A DNA stretch of 64,000 bases from Nematopogon swammerdamellus (lineage: Eukaryota; Arthropoda; Insecta; Lepidoptera; Adelidae), in assembly GCA_946902875.1 (NCBI GenBank), contig OX336340.1, forward strand, positions 20,289,566 through 20,353,565, in the 5' to 3' direction. The position numbers and the translations under genes are program-made. The notes beneath the pieces were generated by a model, which saw nothing but the letters and a program-made list of their open reading frames with translations, was not told the origin of the DNA and did not search any database. This document shows, in pieces, positions 10,659 through 22,046 of this stretch. Within the stretch, counting starts at the first letter, position 1. Every line of letters begins with the position of its first letter.

Positions 10659-10975
10659 TGTGTGTGGGGCCGGTACTTAATCTTAATCCCCACTGCATCT
10701 ATCCCCGTGCATGTCGTAAAAGTCGACTTAGGGATAAGGACAAGATGCCGTGCTAAAGGGCGACAGGATCGCCACCTCTCACCTTGGCACGGTACTTCCA
10801 CCGAGTTAAGCAGCAGGTGGGTCTTCGTGCCTTACTTGCTGTTTGATCGATTTAATCTTGTTCGAATACTTTGCGAAAAGTGGTGGTCGGTTTTGTGCTG
10901 TAATTGACCAGAGTTCTTGCAGCACAACACCGATAACTCGCTCGTCGCCGATTGTCGGGATTCAGCGTGTGTGAT
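10659..10975 (+). mobile_element. Repeat family C, near full length
   Basis: Starts with the shared head (gtgtggggccggtacttaat ... gtcgtaaaagtcgacttaggg), continues with gatgccgtgctaaagggcgacagg, cttcgtgccttacttgctg and ttgttcgaatactttgcg. It ends with the hairpin pair tcggttttgtgctg / cagcacaacaccga. It begins about 13 bp beyond the hAT target duplication. Confidence 0.8.
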
Positions 10976-11310
10976 ATGTATGTATCACAGAGAACGGAAC
11001 GCCCCCCCCCCCCCCCCCGCCCGCGCGCCCCCTCCTAGAGGCGCCCTGAGCGCGATTTCCTTACAACGGCGTTGAAGCCTGTAGGCGTGGCCTATAACTT
11101 TCATAAGTGTGTTGTGCGTGTGCATTTGTTTTGTGCGTTTGCCTAACTTGCTCCTCTTTGTGTGCAGTGTCGATACTAACACACACACACACATACGAAG
11201 CGCTAGTAGCATTGTGTCCAGTTATTGGGTTTCAAATATTATCGCTTAGGGCGCCTCTAGTAGGGGGCGCGGGCGGGGGGCGTTCCGTGCTCTGTGGTAT
11301 GTATGTGTGC
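10976..11310. mobile_element. GC-rich foldback (long inverted-repeat) element
   Basis: Left arm about 10976-11053 (tatgtatcacagagaacgg, a run of C, gcccgcgcgccccctcctag, aggcgccctgagcg). Right arm about 11243-11309 is its inverted copy (cgcttagggcgcctctagta, gggggcgcgggcgggggg, cgttccgtgctctgtggtat). The arms are 60-75 bp with few differences, mainly the C-run length; the 190-bp middle holds a (CA)n run. No coding capacity. Confidence 0.65.
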
Positions 11311-11449
11311 AAAATCACTCTCGGGTGCGGAGATGGATAGCCGCTACCGTATAAAGAAGAAAAAAGCCCAAATAAATTGGCTTGAATCAGGTGGACCAAG
11401 ATGTTCAGCGCCGACCACGCAATTCGACGTTATCAACTATGCAGCCCTC

Positions 11450-11865
11450 TTTTTTTTTTTTTTTTTTTTATGTAATCCGGTATGGATGGCTGAGTCGGAG
11501 GGGCCAAAGCGCATGCTCCGACCAGCCAATTTCACCTCCGAGAAGGTAGGTGTCATACCGGAGACTTCCCTGGATTGCTGGCTATACTGGACTAGAGGAG
11601 AACACAACCGAGGTTGCTATGCGGCCATCTTACATCCAGTACGGTGGTACCAACCCAGTCGGCTACAATTTGAGCCTACCACCTAGTAAGGGGCAAGGGA
11701 AGGGACCTACAGTTTTACACCGGTTCCGAATGGTGAAGCAGCAGGTGTAGGTATGCACGTAAATTTTTTCGCCAGAAAAAACTCATTGGTACACGCCGAC
11801 CGGATTCGAACCTCGGACCTCTCGCATGAGAAGCCGATGCCCAAACCACTCGGCCACCCGCCGCT
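11450..11865 (-). mobile_element. SINE family B, full length
   Basis: On the minus strand the tRNA-like head carries an A-box (TGGCCGAGTGG) and a B-box (GGTTCGAATCC), the internal promoter of RNA polymerase III; the A-box form is that of class II (Leu/Ser-like) tRNAs. After it come a linker, the central domain (ttactaggtggtaggctc, ttggtaccaccgtactgg), the B body (ccagcaatccagggaagtct) and an A tail (T run at 11450-11469). The head lacks a proper anticodon arm, so it is not a tRNA gene. Confidence 0.85.
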
Positions 11866-12061
11866 CAATACTCTTGGGCTTCTCAATACTTCTAGTGAGA
11901 CAGAGCTGCTATCGCTATTTTGCGATAATCGCTATAGAGATTCGGCAGGCTGTGTCATATAAAGTAAAAATCGACGTAGCATTTTTTCTTACAAAAGTCG
12001 AAAATACCTTATTGGCATTTCTCATACAACATACATGTCTCAACAATAAATATACATATAT

Positions 12062-12292
12062 TGTTTTATGTAATCCAGTATGGGTGGCTGAGTTAGAAGG
12101 GCCAAAGCACATGCTCCAGCCAATTTCACCTCCTAGAAGGTAGGTGCCATAACGGAGACTTCCCTTTAGATTACTGGCTATACTGGACTAGACGAGAACA
12201 CAGCCGAAGCTGCTATGCCGCCATCTTATATCCAGTACGTTGGTATTAATCCAGTCGGCTACAGTTAGATACTAGCACCATGTACGGGGCAA
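12062..12292 (-). mobile_element. SINE family B, 3' part
   Basis: Carries the B body and 3' end (tgggtggctgagttagaagg, gagacttccctttagatta, ggctatactggactaga) but no head. 5'-truncated and diverged. Confidence 0.75.
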
Positions 12293-12771
12293 GGGAATAT
12301 CTGGATGTTTCTGCCTTTCCTCAACTATTTCGAACGCGCAGCATCTTCGTTTTATTCTTCTTTCATTTGAGCTGATCTTTTCTACGTCCAAGGTGGCGGA
12401 TCGGGGGCGGACGGGGGTAGACGGGGACGGACGGGGGTGGGCGCGGGGCGGAGAAGTAACTGTGCTAAGGCGCCCCGGAACAAGGGCATCGCATTTAATA
12501 TGCGGGTTCGAGGTGTCTGGGCCTTCGCGTGTATCAAATATTTAGAGCCAACAACGAGCGGGGAGAATTCTCGTACATACGTCGACGTGGAAGGCACTGA
12601 ATATAAACTTGAAGCATTCCTTTACACACGAGGAACTGAAATACCCACATGACGAATGTTCAACAAGATTCTTGTTATTAATGAGGCGTCTGAGAACCAG
12701 ACCTTTGTTCTGAGACAAAACGAAAGGCTAGCCATTTAGGAAGCAAAATATACATACATAACCCATAAGTC
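12293..12771. other. No gene; G-rich stretch
   Basis: 12391-12460 is an imperfect repeat of gggg(c/t)ggacgg units on the plus strand, able in principle to form G-quadruplexes. The rest shows nothing recognisable. Confidence 0.45.
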
Positions 12772-12912
12772 GCGATAAGCAAAGTAGTCGGTGTTGTGCT
12801 GCAAGTACTATTGTAAATTACAGAACAACATTTAGCAAAATATTAGGACAAGATAACTATCAAGCAGCAAGTGATGCACGAATACCCACCCACAGTGGAA
12901 GGATCGTGCCAG
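12772..12912 (-). mobile_element. Repeat family C, 3' part
   Basis: Contains caagataactatcaagcagcaag, the reverse complement of the C segment cttgctgcttgatagttatc, with gtaaattacag and tcggtgttgtgctg hairpin pieces on its left. Diverged. Confidence 0.65.
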
Positions 12913-13540
12913 GGCTTTCAAGGGATGGCAGGGCTTTATAGAACAAGCGTCGCTATTTATTAAATTTAAATTAAAATCGTTATTTAGTAAATTTAAATTA
13001 AAGAGACATGTATCATCTAAAAATAAAACTAATTTATAAATTCTAAATTTCCACAAAAGACCTCGTCTCCGTCACCGCCGCGCTGCTTCTCTGTATCCCC
13101 ACACTGACTCATTATCGGAGATACGAGAACAATGATTTCCAGTAGTGACCGTCATTCAGGAACCCATCTCGAGGACGAAGTTTTTGGCCTTCTCGGACCA
13201 AGTGCCGAAAGTCTCAACGGCGAAGGACACGAACCATCAGTAGCACCTAATAACTTCCTATTGCATTACGAATTTTAAATAAAACGTCCAATCTCAGAAA
13301 TCATGATAAAAGTCAAACTACTCGATTTCCCAAGCAGGTGACAGTTCACAGAACGAAATAGGAACCAAAATTAAAATAAAAAATTAAGGATTACACTATT
13401 ATGAGTTCAAGATTATGAGTTCATGAGGCCAAAAATAAAATAAAAAATTAAGGATAAAACTATTATGAGTTCAAGAGTTAAATGGAATAGGTACCTATAT
13501 AAACAATAATTTATTTATGTGTTGCGTTGCGACCATGGAT
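12913..13540. other. No gene; short local duplications
   Basis: About 24 bp are duplicated at 12955-13005 (gtaaatttaaattaaa-type units). A roughly 64-bp unit is duplicated at 13375-13480 (attaaggattacactattat, then attaaggataaaactattat). No other feature. Confidence 0.5.
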
Positions 13541-13690
13541 ATAGTAGATAGATAGATAGATAGAAAATGTTTTATTGCTCCAATAAACATTCAACAGTAA
13601 TAGTACATTAGAAAATTTACATAACGTGCAAAGGCAGACTTATCCCTCACAGAGATTACTTACAGTCAACCTTTGGATGTTTGAGATTCG
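13541..13690 (-). mobile_element. LINE 3' UTR stub (family L) with tetranucleotide tail
   Basis: On the minus strand: aaaggttgactgtaagtaat ... gtctgcctttgcacg ... tttattggagcaataaaaca, ending in (CTAT)n, seen as (GATA)n at 13541-13563. Matches the plus-strand stub at 61514-61590. Confidence 0.6.
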
Positions 13691-14689
13691 ATTAATATAT
13701 TGGAATGTAAGTAGGTAGTAGCAACACAGTAGTAGATATAGTATCTTTTGGTGCAACTAAATATTATTCTTGGAAATGGTTAATGATCGGTTTACCAGTT
13801 GCTACGCGGTCGGTGAGCACAGCCACGCACAGCTCTTTCCCTGAGCAGCGCGTGAAATAATAAAACAACAACGGGCAAACTCTAAAAATTCCACGAACGC
13901 TCATGCGGAAAATTTGGGGATGAAAAATGCAGCTCACGTTCATATGAGAACTGTTATAAAGAGAAAGATTTATATTTGATATAAAATGAATACAAAATTA
14001 AATTAATGCTAAACAAACTACTTACATAACAATATAAAATATAAAGTATATATTCATTACAGAATGTGAATAAATAAATTGATAAAATTGATTGGATGGG
14101 TAATAAAACAAGTATAAACCTAATGTACAGGCTGTTGTAACGGCCACTACATTATATTTAGGAAATGATTATTGGGAACAATAGTAACAAAAAAGTCAAA
14201 TAACTTTTTTCTGAATTCCCTTTAAATAAAAAGTTACAGTTTTCATACAAACTAATATAGAGTATTTATTAATCAACCAAAAAATGAAGATACAATAAAA
14301 ATTAAACTAATTATCTAATTATACAAACTAATTGATTTATTTAGTTTAAAAGGATCTAATGTTCCGCACGAACGTGGGAATGAAAGGCGCGCGGTGAGTG
14401 AGCGAGCAGGGACGAGTGCGCGGAGAGAGGAGATGTGCGGAGGCGGCGCAGTATGAGTTTTTCGTCCCTAACCGTTCCCGCGCCAGCACCATCACGCGTC
14501 AAAAATTACACTAGACGAAAACATAAATTTAAAAAATTAATATCTCCAAAACTAGACACTTTAGGGAAAAACTTTGTTCACTTTTTTGTCTCGGAAAAAC
14601 ATGAGGATTGCGCTGGCGAAATTAATGTACTGGCCGTTGGTACTTAAAAATATAAAAATTTTTAAACTAAAGACTTTGAATTAAAAAAG
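13691..14689. other. No recognisable feature
   Basis: AT-rich to 14340, then a GC-rich patch at 14370-14500. A short open frame at 14435-14647 has no family resemblance. Confidence 0.5.
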
Positions 14690-14960
14690 ATCGGTCAAGT
14701 GCGAGTTTTACACGTGCACGGAGGGTTCCGTAGATCACCTATACCATACCTGTCAAAAACTAAACTACTTATAAGAATAAACTGACTAATACAATATAAA
14801 AAAAATATACCTAAATAAAACAAAACAAACTTACTAAGAATATAATAAATCCTCCTCAAGCAAATATAAATACCTGTGGCGCTATCTATTATTTAGTAGC
14901 GCGAATAAATGTACTAATCGATTCTTAGCACGTTTCTTGTATGGTGGTCACCATTTTTAT
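14690..14960 (+). repeat. Repeat family H, 5' part
   Basis: Begins ggtcaagtgcgagttttaca and ggagggttccgtag, and includes gtggcgctatctattattta and acgtttcttgtatggtgg. These correspond to the family H copy at 24068-24740. The short-tandem 3' half is missing. Confidence 0.65.
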
Positions 14961-14973
14961 GATAGCAGAATGC

Positions 14974-15076
14974 ACGTAAATGTTTCGTCAGAAAAAACTC
15001 GTCCACCGGATTCGAACCTTGGACCTCTCGCATGAGAAGCCGATGCCCAAACCACTCGGCCACCCGCCACTTAAAA
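14974..15076 (-). mobile_element. SINE family B, head only
   Basis: Contains the inverted A-box and B-box (ccaccggattcgaaccttgg, accactcggccacccgcc) plus the cgtcagaaaaaactcg linker. The body is absent. Confidence 0.75.
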
Positions 15077-16746
15077 CATGGCATGAAGGTATACATTTAT
15101 CTAGAGATGAAACTCGTAACTAAGCGAGTGTTCGCTGAAGTTCCCACTTGCCCAAGTAGGTATGTGTGGTGCGATATCACAGGTGAGCCGGTGGGATTGT
15201 AGGTATTGTGCTCGGAGGCGGAGGCGGCGCGGCGCGGCGTGGGGTGAGTGCGCTCGCGACCGCCCGCTGAGAGATTTACGGCTGTCGCGGGCAGCCGCGC
15301 GGACAATGTGCCCGCAATCCCGCGCCGCCGCCGCACACTGCCGCGGCGGCGCCAGGGCTTACATGACACTTTATAGTTTTATTCAGATTTCCGTAATTGA
15401 ATCGCTACTGTAGAATTTTGACTGTAGCAACAACCGATACAACGATAGTTTAGAATCCTTAGATCAATGTCGTACATGTGTATACGTGGTACACGAAGAA
15501 GAAGGGAACAATGATTGGTGGTCGCCTTCTCCGAGCCAGGCGATTTGACCTGAAAAGTGAAGAAAAATAACACGACTTACTGGTTGAAATCACATTTAAA
15601 TATAAATATAATGTCCATGTAGATGTTTGTATCAGCGGAATAAAGTACATATCTCATAATTAAAAAAAAAATTAAGGTAGGTATACCAAATTTATGCTAA
15701 CCGCTATAATGCACATGGAACCAAGGATATTTGGAATTATGGTCTATGCTCGCTGTATGGAACTGTCAATGAACACTACCACGAAAGACCAAATTCCAAA
15801 TGCTCAAGTATTGGTAACTATCACCTTAGCAAATGATTGCATACTATAAGAAAGATAAAAAAATTGAGAGCCAAAAACAAGTTTACTTATGAGGTCGCAT
15901 GATATGAAGTACAAAATAGTCAAATCACAACACTGAATACATCTTTGGTCCAAGAACAACGAATATGGTATTCGGCATCGGCATATAAGATCCACCTGAT
16001 CCAGATGCATACGCAATGACTCAGGTTCATCAGAATATACCTATGCATTGTCTTCTGTTCCGGTGTTCCAGTGTGTACTTCAAAGGTGGACTCACATTAA
16101 TGACGACGTGTACACGTATTGTGTGTGTGACGGAAATGCATTATAGAACTTGCGACGAAACTTCGCTCGGCGTACAGTCTGTAGATGTTGAATTGATGAT
16201 GAATTTTTTTATGAAAACGGATTTTCTCATGGATGACACGTATCTCGATAAAATTGGAAAATAAAACTTGATTTAATACAAAATTCCATCCAAATCGAAA
16301 ACACAGCTTGAGAGCAAGATTAACAATTTTGCTGAGAGTTCTGACTACAAAAACTTATAAATTAAGTACATAAGGTGTAAAGAGCCTTTGTCAAACTTTG
16401 ATACGTAATTTGTATCAACATAATTATGTTAGTTTATGAAACATGCTACAATGTAGTATAATTGTCAAAAATAAAAAAATAAAATATATGAATATTTAAG
16501 ATACTAATTGAAGTATCAAGTATCTTTAATGAAATTGAGGTATATACTAATCTTACCTGCCTAGTCAAGAGTTAACTAATTATGCAGTCAGGTAAGTAGT
16601 ATATACATTGGTATACCATGCTGTCAATTTGAGCAGGCCAGTCTCCACAAACAGCACCAGTTCACGAGCATCACGCCAGGGCCAGCCATCGCCTCCCTCA
16701 ACCATATTTGAGGGTGAGAGGCGACCCGGACCAAGCGTTTATGTAT
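15077..16746. other. No gene; GC-rich patch at 15195-15360
   Basis: The GC-rich patch is rich in gcggc units but gives no recognisable protein. 15360-16740 is AT-rich with only short frames. Confidence 0.5.
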
Positions 16747-17136
16747 CAATCATCAATACTAATAATAAATCTGTAAGGAGTGGTCATGGAGTAAGTTACT
16801 TTGTTTTAGGAAATATTGAGTTTGTAGCCTCTATGTATGATACTAGAGCTAAATTGACGATTTTTAGAAATCTTTTCTGTATGTATGTATGTATGTTCAG
16901 CCATAACTCTTAAACCGATCATCCGAATTCGATGAAACTTTGTACAAGCACATTTAACTATATGGGACACAGGATAGGCTACATCAAATTCAGTTCCGGT
17001 TACGCTAAGATGTGGCTCCCATACAAACCGATTTTTTCCGCGCGCCGAAATAAAGGTACGGTAGCGGGCTTACTTACTTTCTCCTTTTTAAATACGAATT
17101 TCACGCGAGCGAAGCCGCGGGCAAAAGCTAGTAGTA
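16747..17136 (+). repeat. Dispersed repeat family I
   Basis: Starts caatactaataataaatctg. It contains taaaccgatcatccgaattcg, cttacgctaagatgtggctcc-type sequence, and ends aatttcacgcgagcgaagccg, gggcaaaagctagta. Other copies: 34478-34769 (minus) and 57743-58083 (plus). Such ends are very common in Lepidoptera. No coding capacity or clear terminal repeats, so the class is open. Confidence 0.75.
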
Positions 17137-17489
17137 TATAAATATTTGACGTCTGATCGCAATCACTTCTCAAGAGAGGTGAAGAACGGATGACTGGGAG
17201 AGACTTCAAGGCGCTGGCATCGCCGGGCTACATGTAAGCCAACGCTAGCAGCTTCGCAGTGATATCTGATGGTGGTTCAATAAGCTATCGAAACGCGTGT
17301 GGATTTCGTCGTAGCTCGCGTGCCAATGGCAACTCACTCTGTGGTCTGTAGCACGCATTTGTCAAACAGTTATGGCGTTTCATTGACACGAGCGGCGATA
17401 AACTATCTTAAACGACGCACTTTAAATCTAAATGTCAGCACTCAAAAGATGACCCAAGGTATTCGTATGCTAGTGCATATAATTGCATA
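17137..17489. other. No recognisable feature
   Basis: Short unique-looking stretch, no gene seen. Confidence 0.5.
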
Positions 17490-17847
17490 TCATAAATATT
17501 ACATCTGTGATGTCAGCCCATAACACCTTGGTGAACATGGTGCCATGTCAGTGCTTCCCTTCGATAGTGCCGGCGCGGCGCTACACTGAACTGGACGGAA
17601 AACACGGACTATTTACATAGCCGTTCCAACCGACCTTTAATTCAGTGCGGTGGTACCAATCCGGGCGGGTTAAACCCTACCACCTAGTAAAATAAGAAGG
17701 GAAGGGACCTACAGTTTTACGTGGAATCCGAATCACGCTCAGCCTGAGACGGTCGAGCGGTCACCGATCCATACACTGACCGCGCCCAAGTGTGATTATG
17801 ATCCGACCGACAGTCGAGCCACCGCACCACTGAGCTACTGAAGCTGA
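17490..17847 (-). mobile_element. SINE family A, full length
   Basis: The minus strand has the tRNA-like A-box region (agctcagtggtgcggtgg), the 5S-like segment (gcggtcagtgtatggatcgg), the central domain, the family A body and the 3' end (gctgacatcacagatgtaat). The tail is replaced by local sequence. Confidence 0.8.
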
Positions 17848-18837
17848 TATAGGTGCATATAGGATCGTATAATGCTGATCAGATAAATAAACCGATTTTG
17901 TAAGATCCGCTATATAACATCTACGATCGAGAGATGTTACAAAATAAGATGAATGCAAAATGAGGCATCGAACTCAATACACCAAATAAAAGCTCCCATT
18001 CTGAAAGCTTCGGCGACGTCTCACCCCAGACGCTAAGTGAAATCAATTCCCAGAGGCCGGGCTTTCCAAACTCCATTTACATTATTTATCTATTCCGATG
18101 ACAACTCCGCAAAAAGCAATTCATTCACACTTCACCGGCAGCGGCTCCCCCTTTGTTGCGTGTCCTGCCGCGCGGTCGGGGGGCGGGGGGGCGTTATTTG
18201 CACTTTTTAAGCTTAAAAAATCTAGGACGAGAATGAAAAATGAAAACATCATGAGCAGAGCTGGCGGCGGCGCGGCGTCGTCGGCGACTCTTTCCCCCCT
18301 CTCCACCGCTCACCCATCGACTCGTCGCAACCCCCCCCCCCCCCCCCGTCCTGCTGTCTCTTTCCTTGCCGCGTGACATGCATTGTCGCGCTACCCGCAA
18401 TTCAAAGGCTGTCGGCAAAAAAAAAAAATGTCAACAAACACGACGCTACAGATGGCGCCCAACGCGGAAATAGTGGAAATTTTTCAAGCCGCCCGCCCAC
18501 AGACACTCGGAAGTAGGTAAATGATTTATTATTTGTTATTTTTTATGCAAATGGCCGATTACGCCGGTATTACCGGGCATTATGTATTGTGTGAGAGCCG
18601 GGTGACGCTTATCCGCGCCCGCGACCCGGCGGCTGGGTGTGAATGCCTTTTTCGCGCTTGGTTTACCACGAACAAAGCTCGGAGAAAATATATACATATA
18701 CACTGCCAATTTATATGAAAAGCGACGACAAAGTGATGTAAACAGCGATTGTTATCAAAAGGTTATTTGACTTATTCCATAATATGTAGGTATATTATGG
18801 AGCGAGTGTTTACAATATTTCACGAATTGTACCTGTG
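17848..18837. other. No gene; GC-rich and poly-C stretch
   Basis: 18165-18360 is GC-rich with a C run at 18331-18347. Short frames here show no family resemblance. An AGATGGCGC motif is at 18450-18458. Confidence 0.5.
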
Positions 18838-19172
18838 ATGCCGGTTCTTAAACAGAGTAGCCCCACTGCATCTCTCCCCGTGCATGTCGTAAAAGACAAC
18901 TAACGGATAAGGACAAGATGCCGTCCAAGCGCAAGATGCGTGGAAGACAGGTTAGCCACCTGTCCTTTTGGTACGGTTCTTCCATCGATTTACGCAGCGG
19001 GTGGGTCTGCGTGCCTTACTGGCTGCTTGATAGTTATCTTGTTCGAATACTTTGCTAAACGTGGTGGTCGGTGTTGTGCTGTAATTTACAAGAGTACTTG
19101 CAGCACAACACCGATTAATATGCTCACTCCGATTTTCGGGATGCGGCGTTTTACGTGTATGTTACTGATCAG
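18838..19172 (+). mobile_element. Repeat family C, full length
   Basis: The best complete copy. It has the head (gccggttcttaaacagagtagcc, ccgtgcatgtcgtaaaag), the C body, ttgttcgaatactttgct, and a perfect hairpin with TCGGTGTTGTGCTG at 19068-19081 and CAGCACAACACCGA at 19101-19114 (19-nt loop). It ends near gattttcgggatgcggcg. Confidence 0.8.
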
Positions 19173-19665
19173 TGTATAACTGAATACAACATGTAGTTAC
19201 TCCCCAAATATTATGATTTCATTGTTGTATACATTTCTATTTGCTCGCTACAGGGGTTCCGCATCTGTATTTTCTCTTCCCTTCCCTTTATATGTAACTA
19301 CGCAAAATAAGTAATTCAAAACTCAAAAGGCCACGACGCAGCGGAAATATTAGATCCCCATCAAGGTTGATCCCCCAACAGCAATCAGTCCCACGGAGTC
19401 GTACAAAGAAAATAATTATAAAATCAGTAACTGAATACGACGACGTAATACCGCAAGTAATTTCACGCTATCATGTCGTCGGCGCCTCCTCCGCGCGGCT
19501 TAGCGGGCGGTCTCCGGCGCCGTTACCCCGGCGCTCCCCTGCACACGCATAGCCACGGCCCTACCGATACATATAATAACTCTAGCGCTGAGTATACACC
19601 TTCATGTATGCGAAGATCAGTGCATTTTATGAAATATCTGAAATTTTTTAAACGTTCCAAAAAAG
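19173..19665. other. No recognisable feature
   Basis: No gene. A GC-rich spot lies at 19470-19560. Confidence 0.5.
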
Positions 19666-19964
19666 TTTTTTTTTATGGAAACTGACTGTTGGCTACATCA
19701 CTTACAACATCCGTGATGTCAGCCCATAACACCGGATGAACTTGGTGCTATGTCAGTGCTCCTTTCGGTCGTGCCGGCTACACTGAACTGGACGGAAAAC
19801 ACAAACTATTTACATAGCCGTTTCGACCGACCTTTCATTCCAGTGCGGTGGTATAAACCCAGGCGGGTTAAACCCTACCTAGTAATATAAGAAGGGAATC
19901 ATATCCCTTAGTCCCCTTTTACGACATACACGGGGAGATGCAGTGGGGCTATTCTTTTAAAGTA
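19666..19964 (-). mobile_element. Hybrid SINE: C head joined to family A body
   Basis: From the T run at 19666 it reads the inverted A 3' end and body to aaccctacctagtaatataagaaggga. It then switches, without any 5S or tRNA segment, to the inverted C head (cccttagtccccttttacgac, gatgcagtggggctattc). Further copies: 21221-21574, 22047-22373 and a fragment at 39722-39829. Confidence 0.8.
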
Positions 19965-20115
19965 ATTAATGCATGAATTATAAACAACATATACATATAA
20001 CCTTCGTATAAGCAAACATATTTTTTTTTATAAACAGCTGTCACGGGAGACCGTGCACTTATGTCCATCGGAAGATCAAACTCGCGAAACCACGCTCAGA
20101 GAGTCACCATGCCAG

Positions 20116-20470
20116 TTTTTTTTTTAATGAAAACTGACATGGTTGGATACACCACCTACAAGTTCCGTGATGTCAGTCAATAACACTTTGGTGACCTAGG
20201 TGAAATGTCAGTGCTTGCCTTTAGTCGTGCCGGAAACACTGAACTGGTCGAAAAACACGAACTATTTATATAGCCGCTTCGACTGACCTTCATCCAGTGC
20301 GGTGGTACCAACCTACCACCTAGAAAGGGACCTACAGTTTTACGTTCAATCCGAACCACGGTCAGCCTCCAACGGTCGAACGGTCACCCATCCAAATTCT
20401 GACCACGCCCAGGTGTGCTCATTATCACGAATGATAGACGACCGATCGCACCACTGAGCTACAGAGGCTC
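20116..20470 (-). mobile_element. SINE family A, full length
   Basis: A complete minus-strand copy. It has the A tail (T run at 20116), body, a shortened central domain, gtaaaactgtaggtcccttt on the minus strand, 5S-like segment (gtggtcagaatttggatggg) and tRNA-like start (agcctctgtagctcagtgg). Confidence 0.85.
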
Positions 20471-20587
20471 GCCAGTTATAAGGCGGACAAAAAGGTCGTA
20501 GTCTTATTAATTGACACGCCTTTTGAAAACCCCCAGGCGTCAGAGGTCTGACCGGACAATGGCACGTGAAGGTCCTTTTTCTGTCTA

Positions 20588-20590
<3 letters not shown>

Positions 20591-20624
<34 letters not shown>
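20591..20624. repeat. (TC)n microsatellite
   Basis: An uninterrupted CT dinucleotide run of about 33 bases followed by ccctcccc. Confidence 0.95.
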
Positions 20625-20627
<3 letters not shown>

Positions 20628-21220
20628 CCCACTCTCTCTGAAGATAATCCTCTGCCTACCCTATTGAGAACATACGTGCTTATATGTGTGTGTATGTGAG
20701 CTAACTAAAAATGCCTGTACATTATCAGCAAGGTGCGGGAACTTTGCGACAGGTTTATTTCAGTTCATACAAAACTGCACATTTTAAATATGATTTTATC
20801 TCTAACCTCTTTACTATACCACCCGCTTTATTCGCTGCCCGGCATTATGCTGGCTGCACTTTCCAATCCAAATTCAACCGATTTCGTGGAGGGGACTGCA
20901 TTTCATCCTATATCTCAGTAGGATAGTATCTAATTTATCTTCTCAGACCATCTATACTTCAAATACAGTAATATGTATGTATAGTTATGTATGACATTAT
21001 AGCTTTGGATTCCCCTCTCTTATGGTTGAAGTAAGTATAGGGGTTATGGTGAAAGTCTAGCAGTTGGATATTGCAAGATGTTTTACTTACGTCACGACTG
21101 TTTTGTGAGTTGGCGACATGTTATCAAAGTAGGGAGAGTACATTTATAATATTTTTAATTTTTGTTTTAGTAAAAAAATATAATTATATGAAGGTAGCAA
21201 CACTTGTGGGCTCATTTATT
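20625..21220. other. No recognisable feature
   Basis: Only short frames; no repeat family match seen. Confidence 0.5.
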
Positions 21221-21574
21221 TTTGTATTTTTATTGGAAACTGCCATGGTTGGCTACATCACCTACAACATCCGTGATGTCAGCCCATAACACCGGGTGAG
21301 CTTGGTGCCACGTCAGTGCTTCCCTTCGGTCTTGCCGGCTACACTGAACTCACAAACTAACACAAACCCAAACACAAACTATTGAAAACACAAACTATTT
21401 ACATTGCCGTTTCGACCGACCTTTCATTAAGTGCGGTGGTACCAACCAGGGCGGGTTAAACCCTACCACCTAGTAATATAAGAAGGGAGTCATTTCCCTT
21501 AGTCGCCTTTTACGACATACACGGGGAGAGGTGCAGTGGGGCTATTCTTTTAAAGTACCGTCCACACACGGTAC
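21221..21574 (-). mobile_element. Hybrid SINE: C head joined to family A body
   Basis: Same structure and junction as 19666-19964: the A body ends in cctagtaatataagaagggag, then cccttagtcgccttttacgac begins the inverted C head, ending at ccacacacggtac. There is a small local duplication (aacacaaac units) near 21355. Confidence 0.85.
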
Positions 21575-21663
21575 AATATACAAGTATCTTTATATCAACA
21601 CATGTGCTACCAACCGTCTCATACAAATTGGGTTGACTTATAGATCAGTAGGGTATGCAATGG

Positions 21664-21893
21664 ATTCCACGTGAAAACTGTAGGTTAGGTTTAACCCGCG
21701 CACGAGTTGGTACCACCACACTGAATAAAAAGTCGGTCGAAATGGCTATGTAAATAGTTCTTGTTTTCCGTCCAGTTCAGTAGTATAGCCGGCACGACAG
21801 AAGTTAAGCACTGCCATGGCACCTAGTTCACCATGGTGTTATGGTCTGACATCACGGATGTTGTAAGTGTTGTAGCCAACTGTCATGATTCGT
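21664..21893 (+). mobile_element. SINE family A body, headless
   Basis: Runs from gattccacgtgaaaactgtagg through the central domain and body to gatgttgtaagtgttgtagcc. The 5S/tRNA head is missing. Confidence 0.75.
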
Positions 21894-22046
21894 AAAGTTT
21901 TAATTTTAATATTTAATTTAAGGCTGTACTTTAGTATCAAAAAGTGAACACTCGTGGTCGCTCCTAATTGGTTGGTTTTAATTTGTCAAGTGTAACGAAC
22001 ACAAATATGAAAAGAGCATGCGACTGAAGGGGAGCGGGGAGAGGAG

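Noticed and set aside
16747..17136. Helitron assignment for family I
   Set aside because: No 5' TC, no 3' CTRR with a short hairpin, and insertion between A and T could not be shown.
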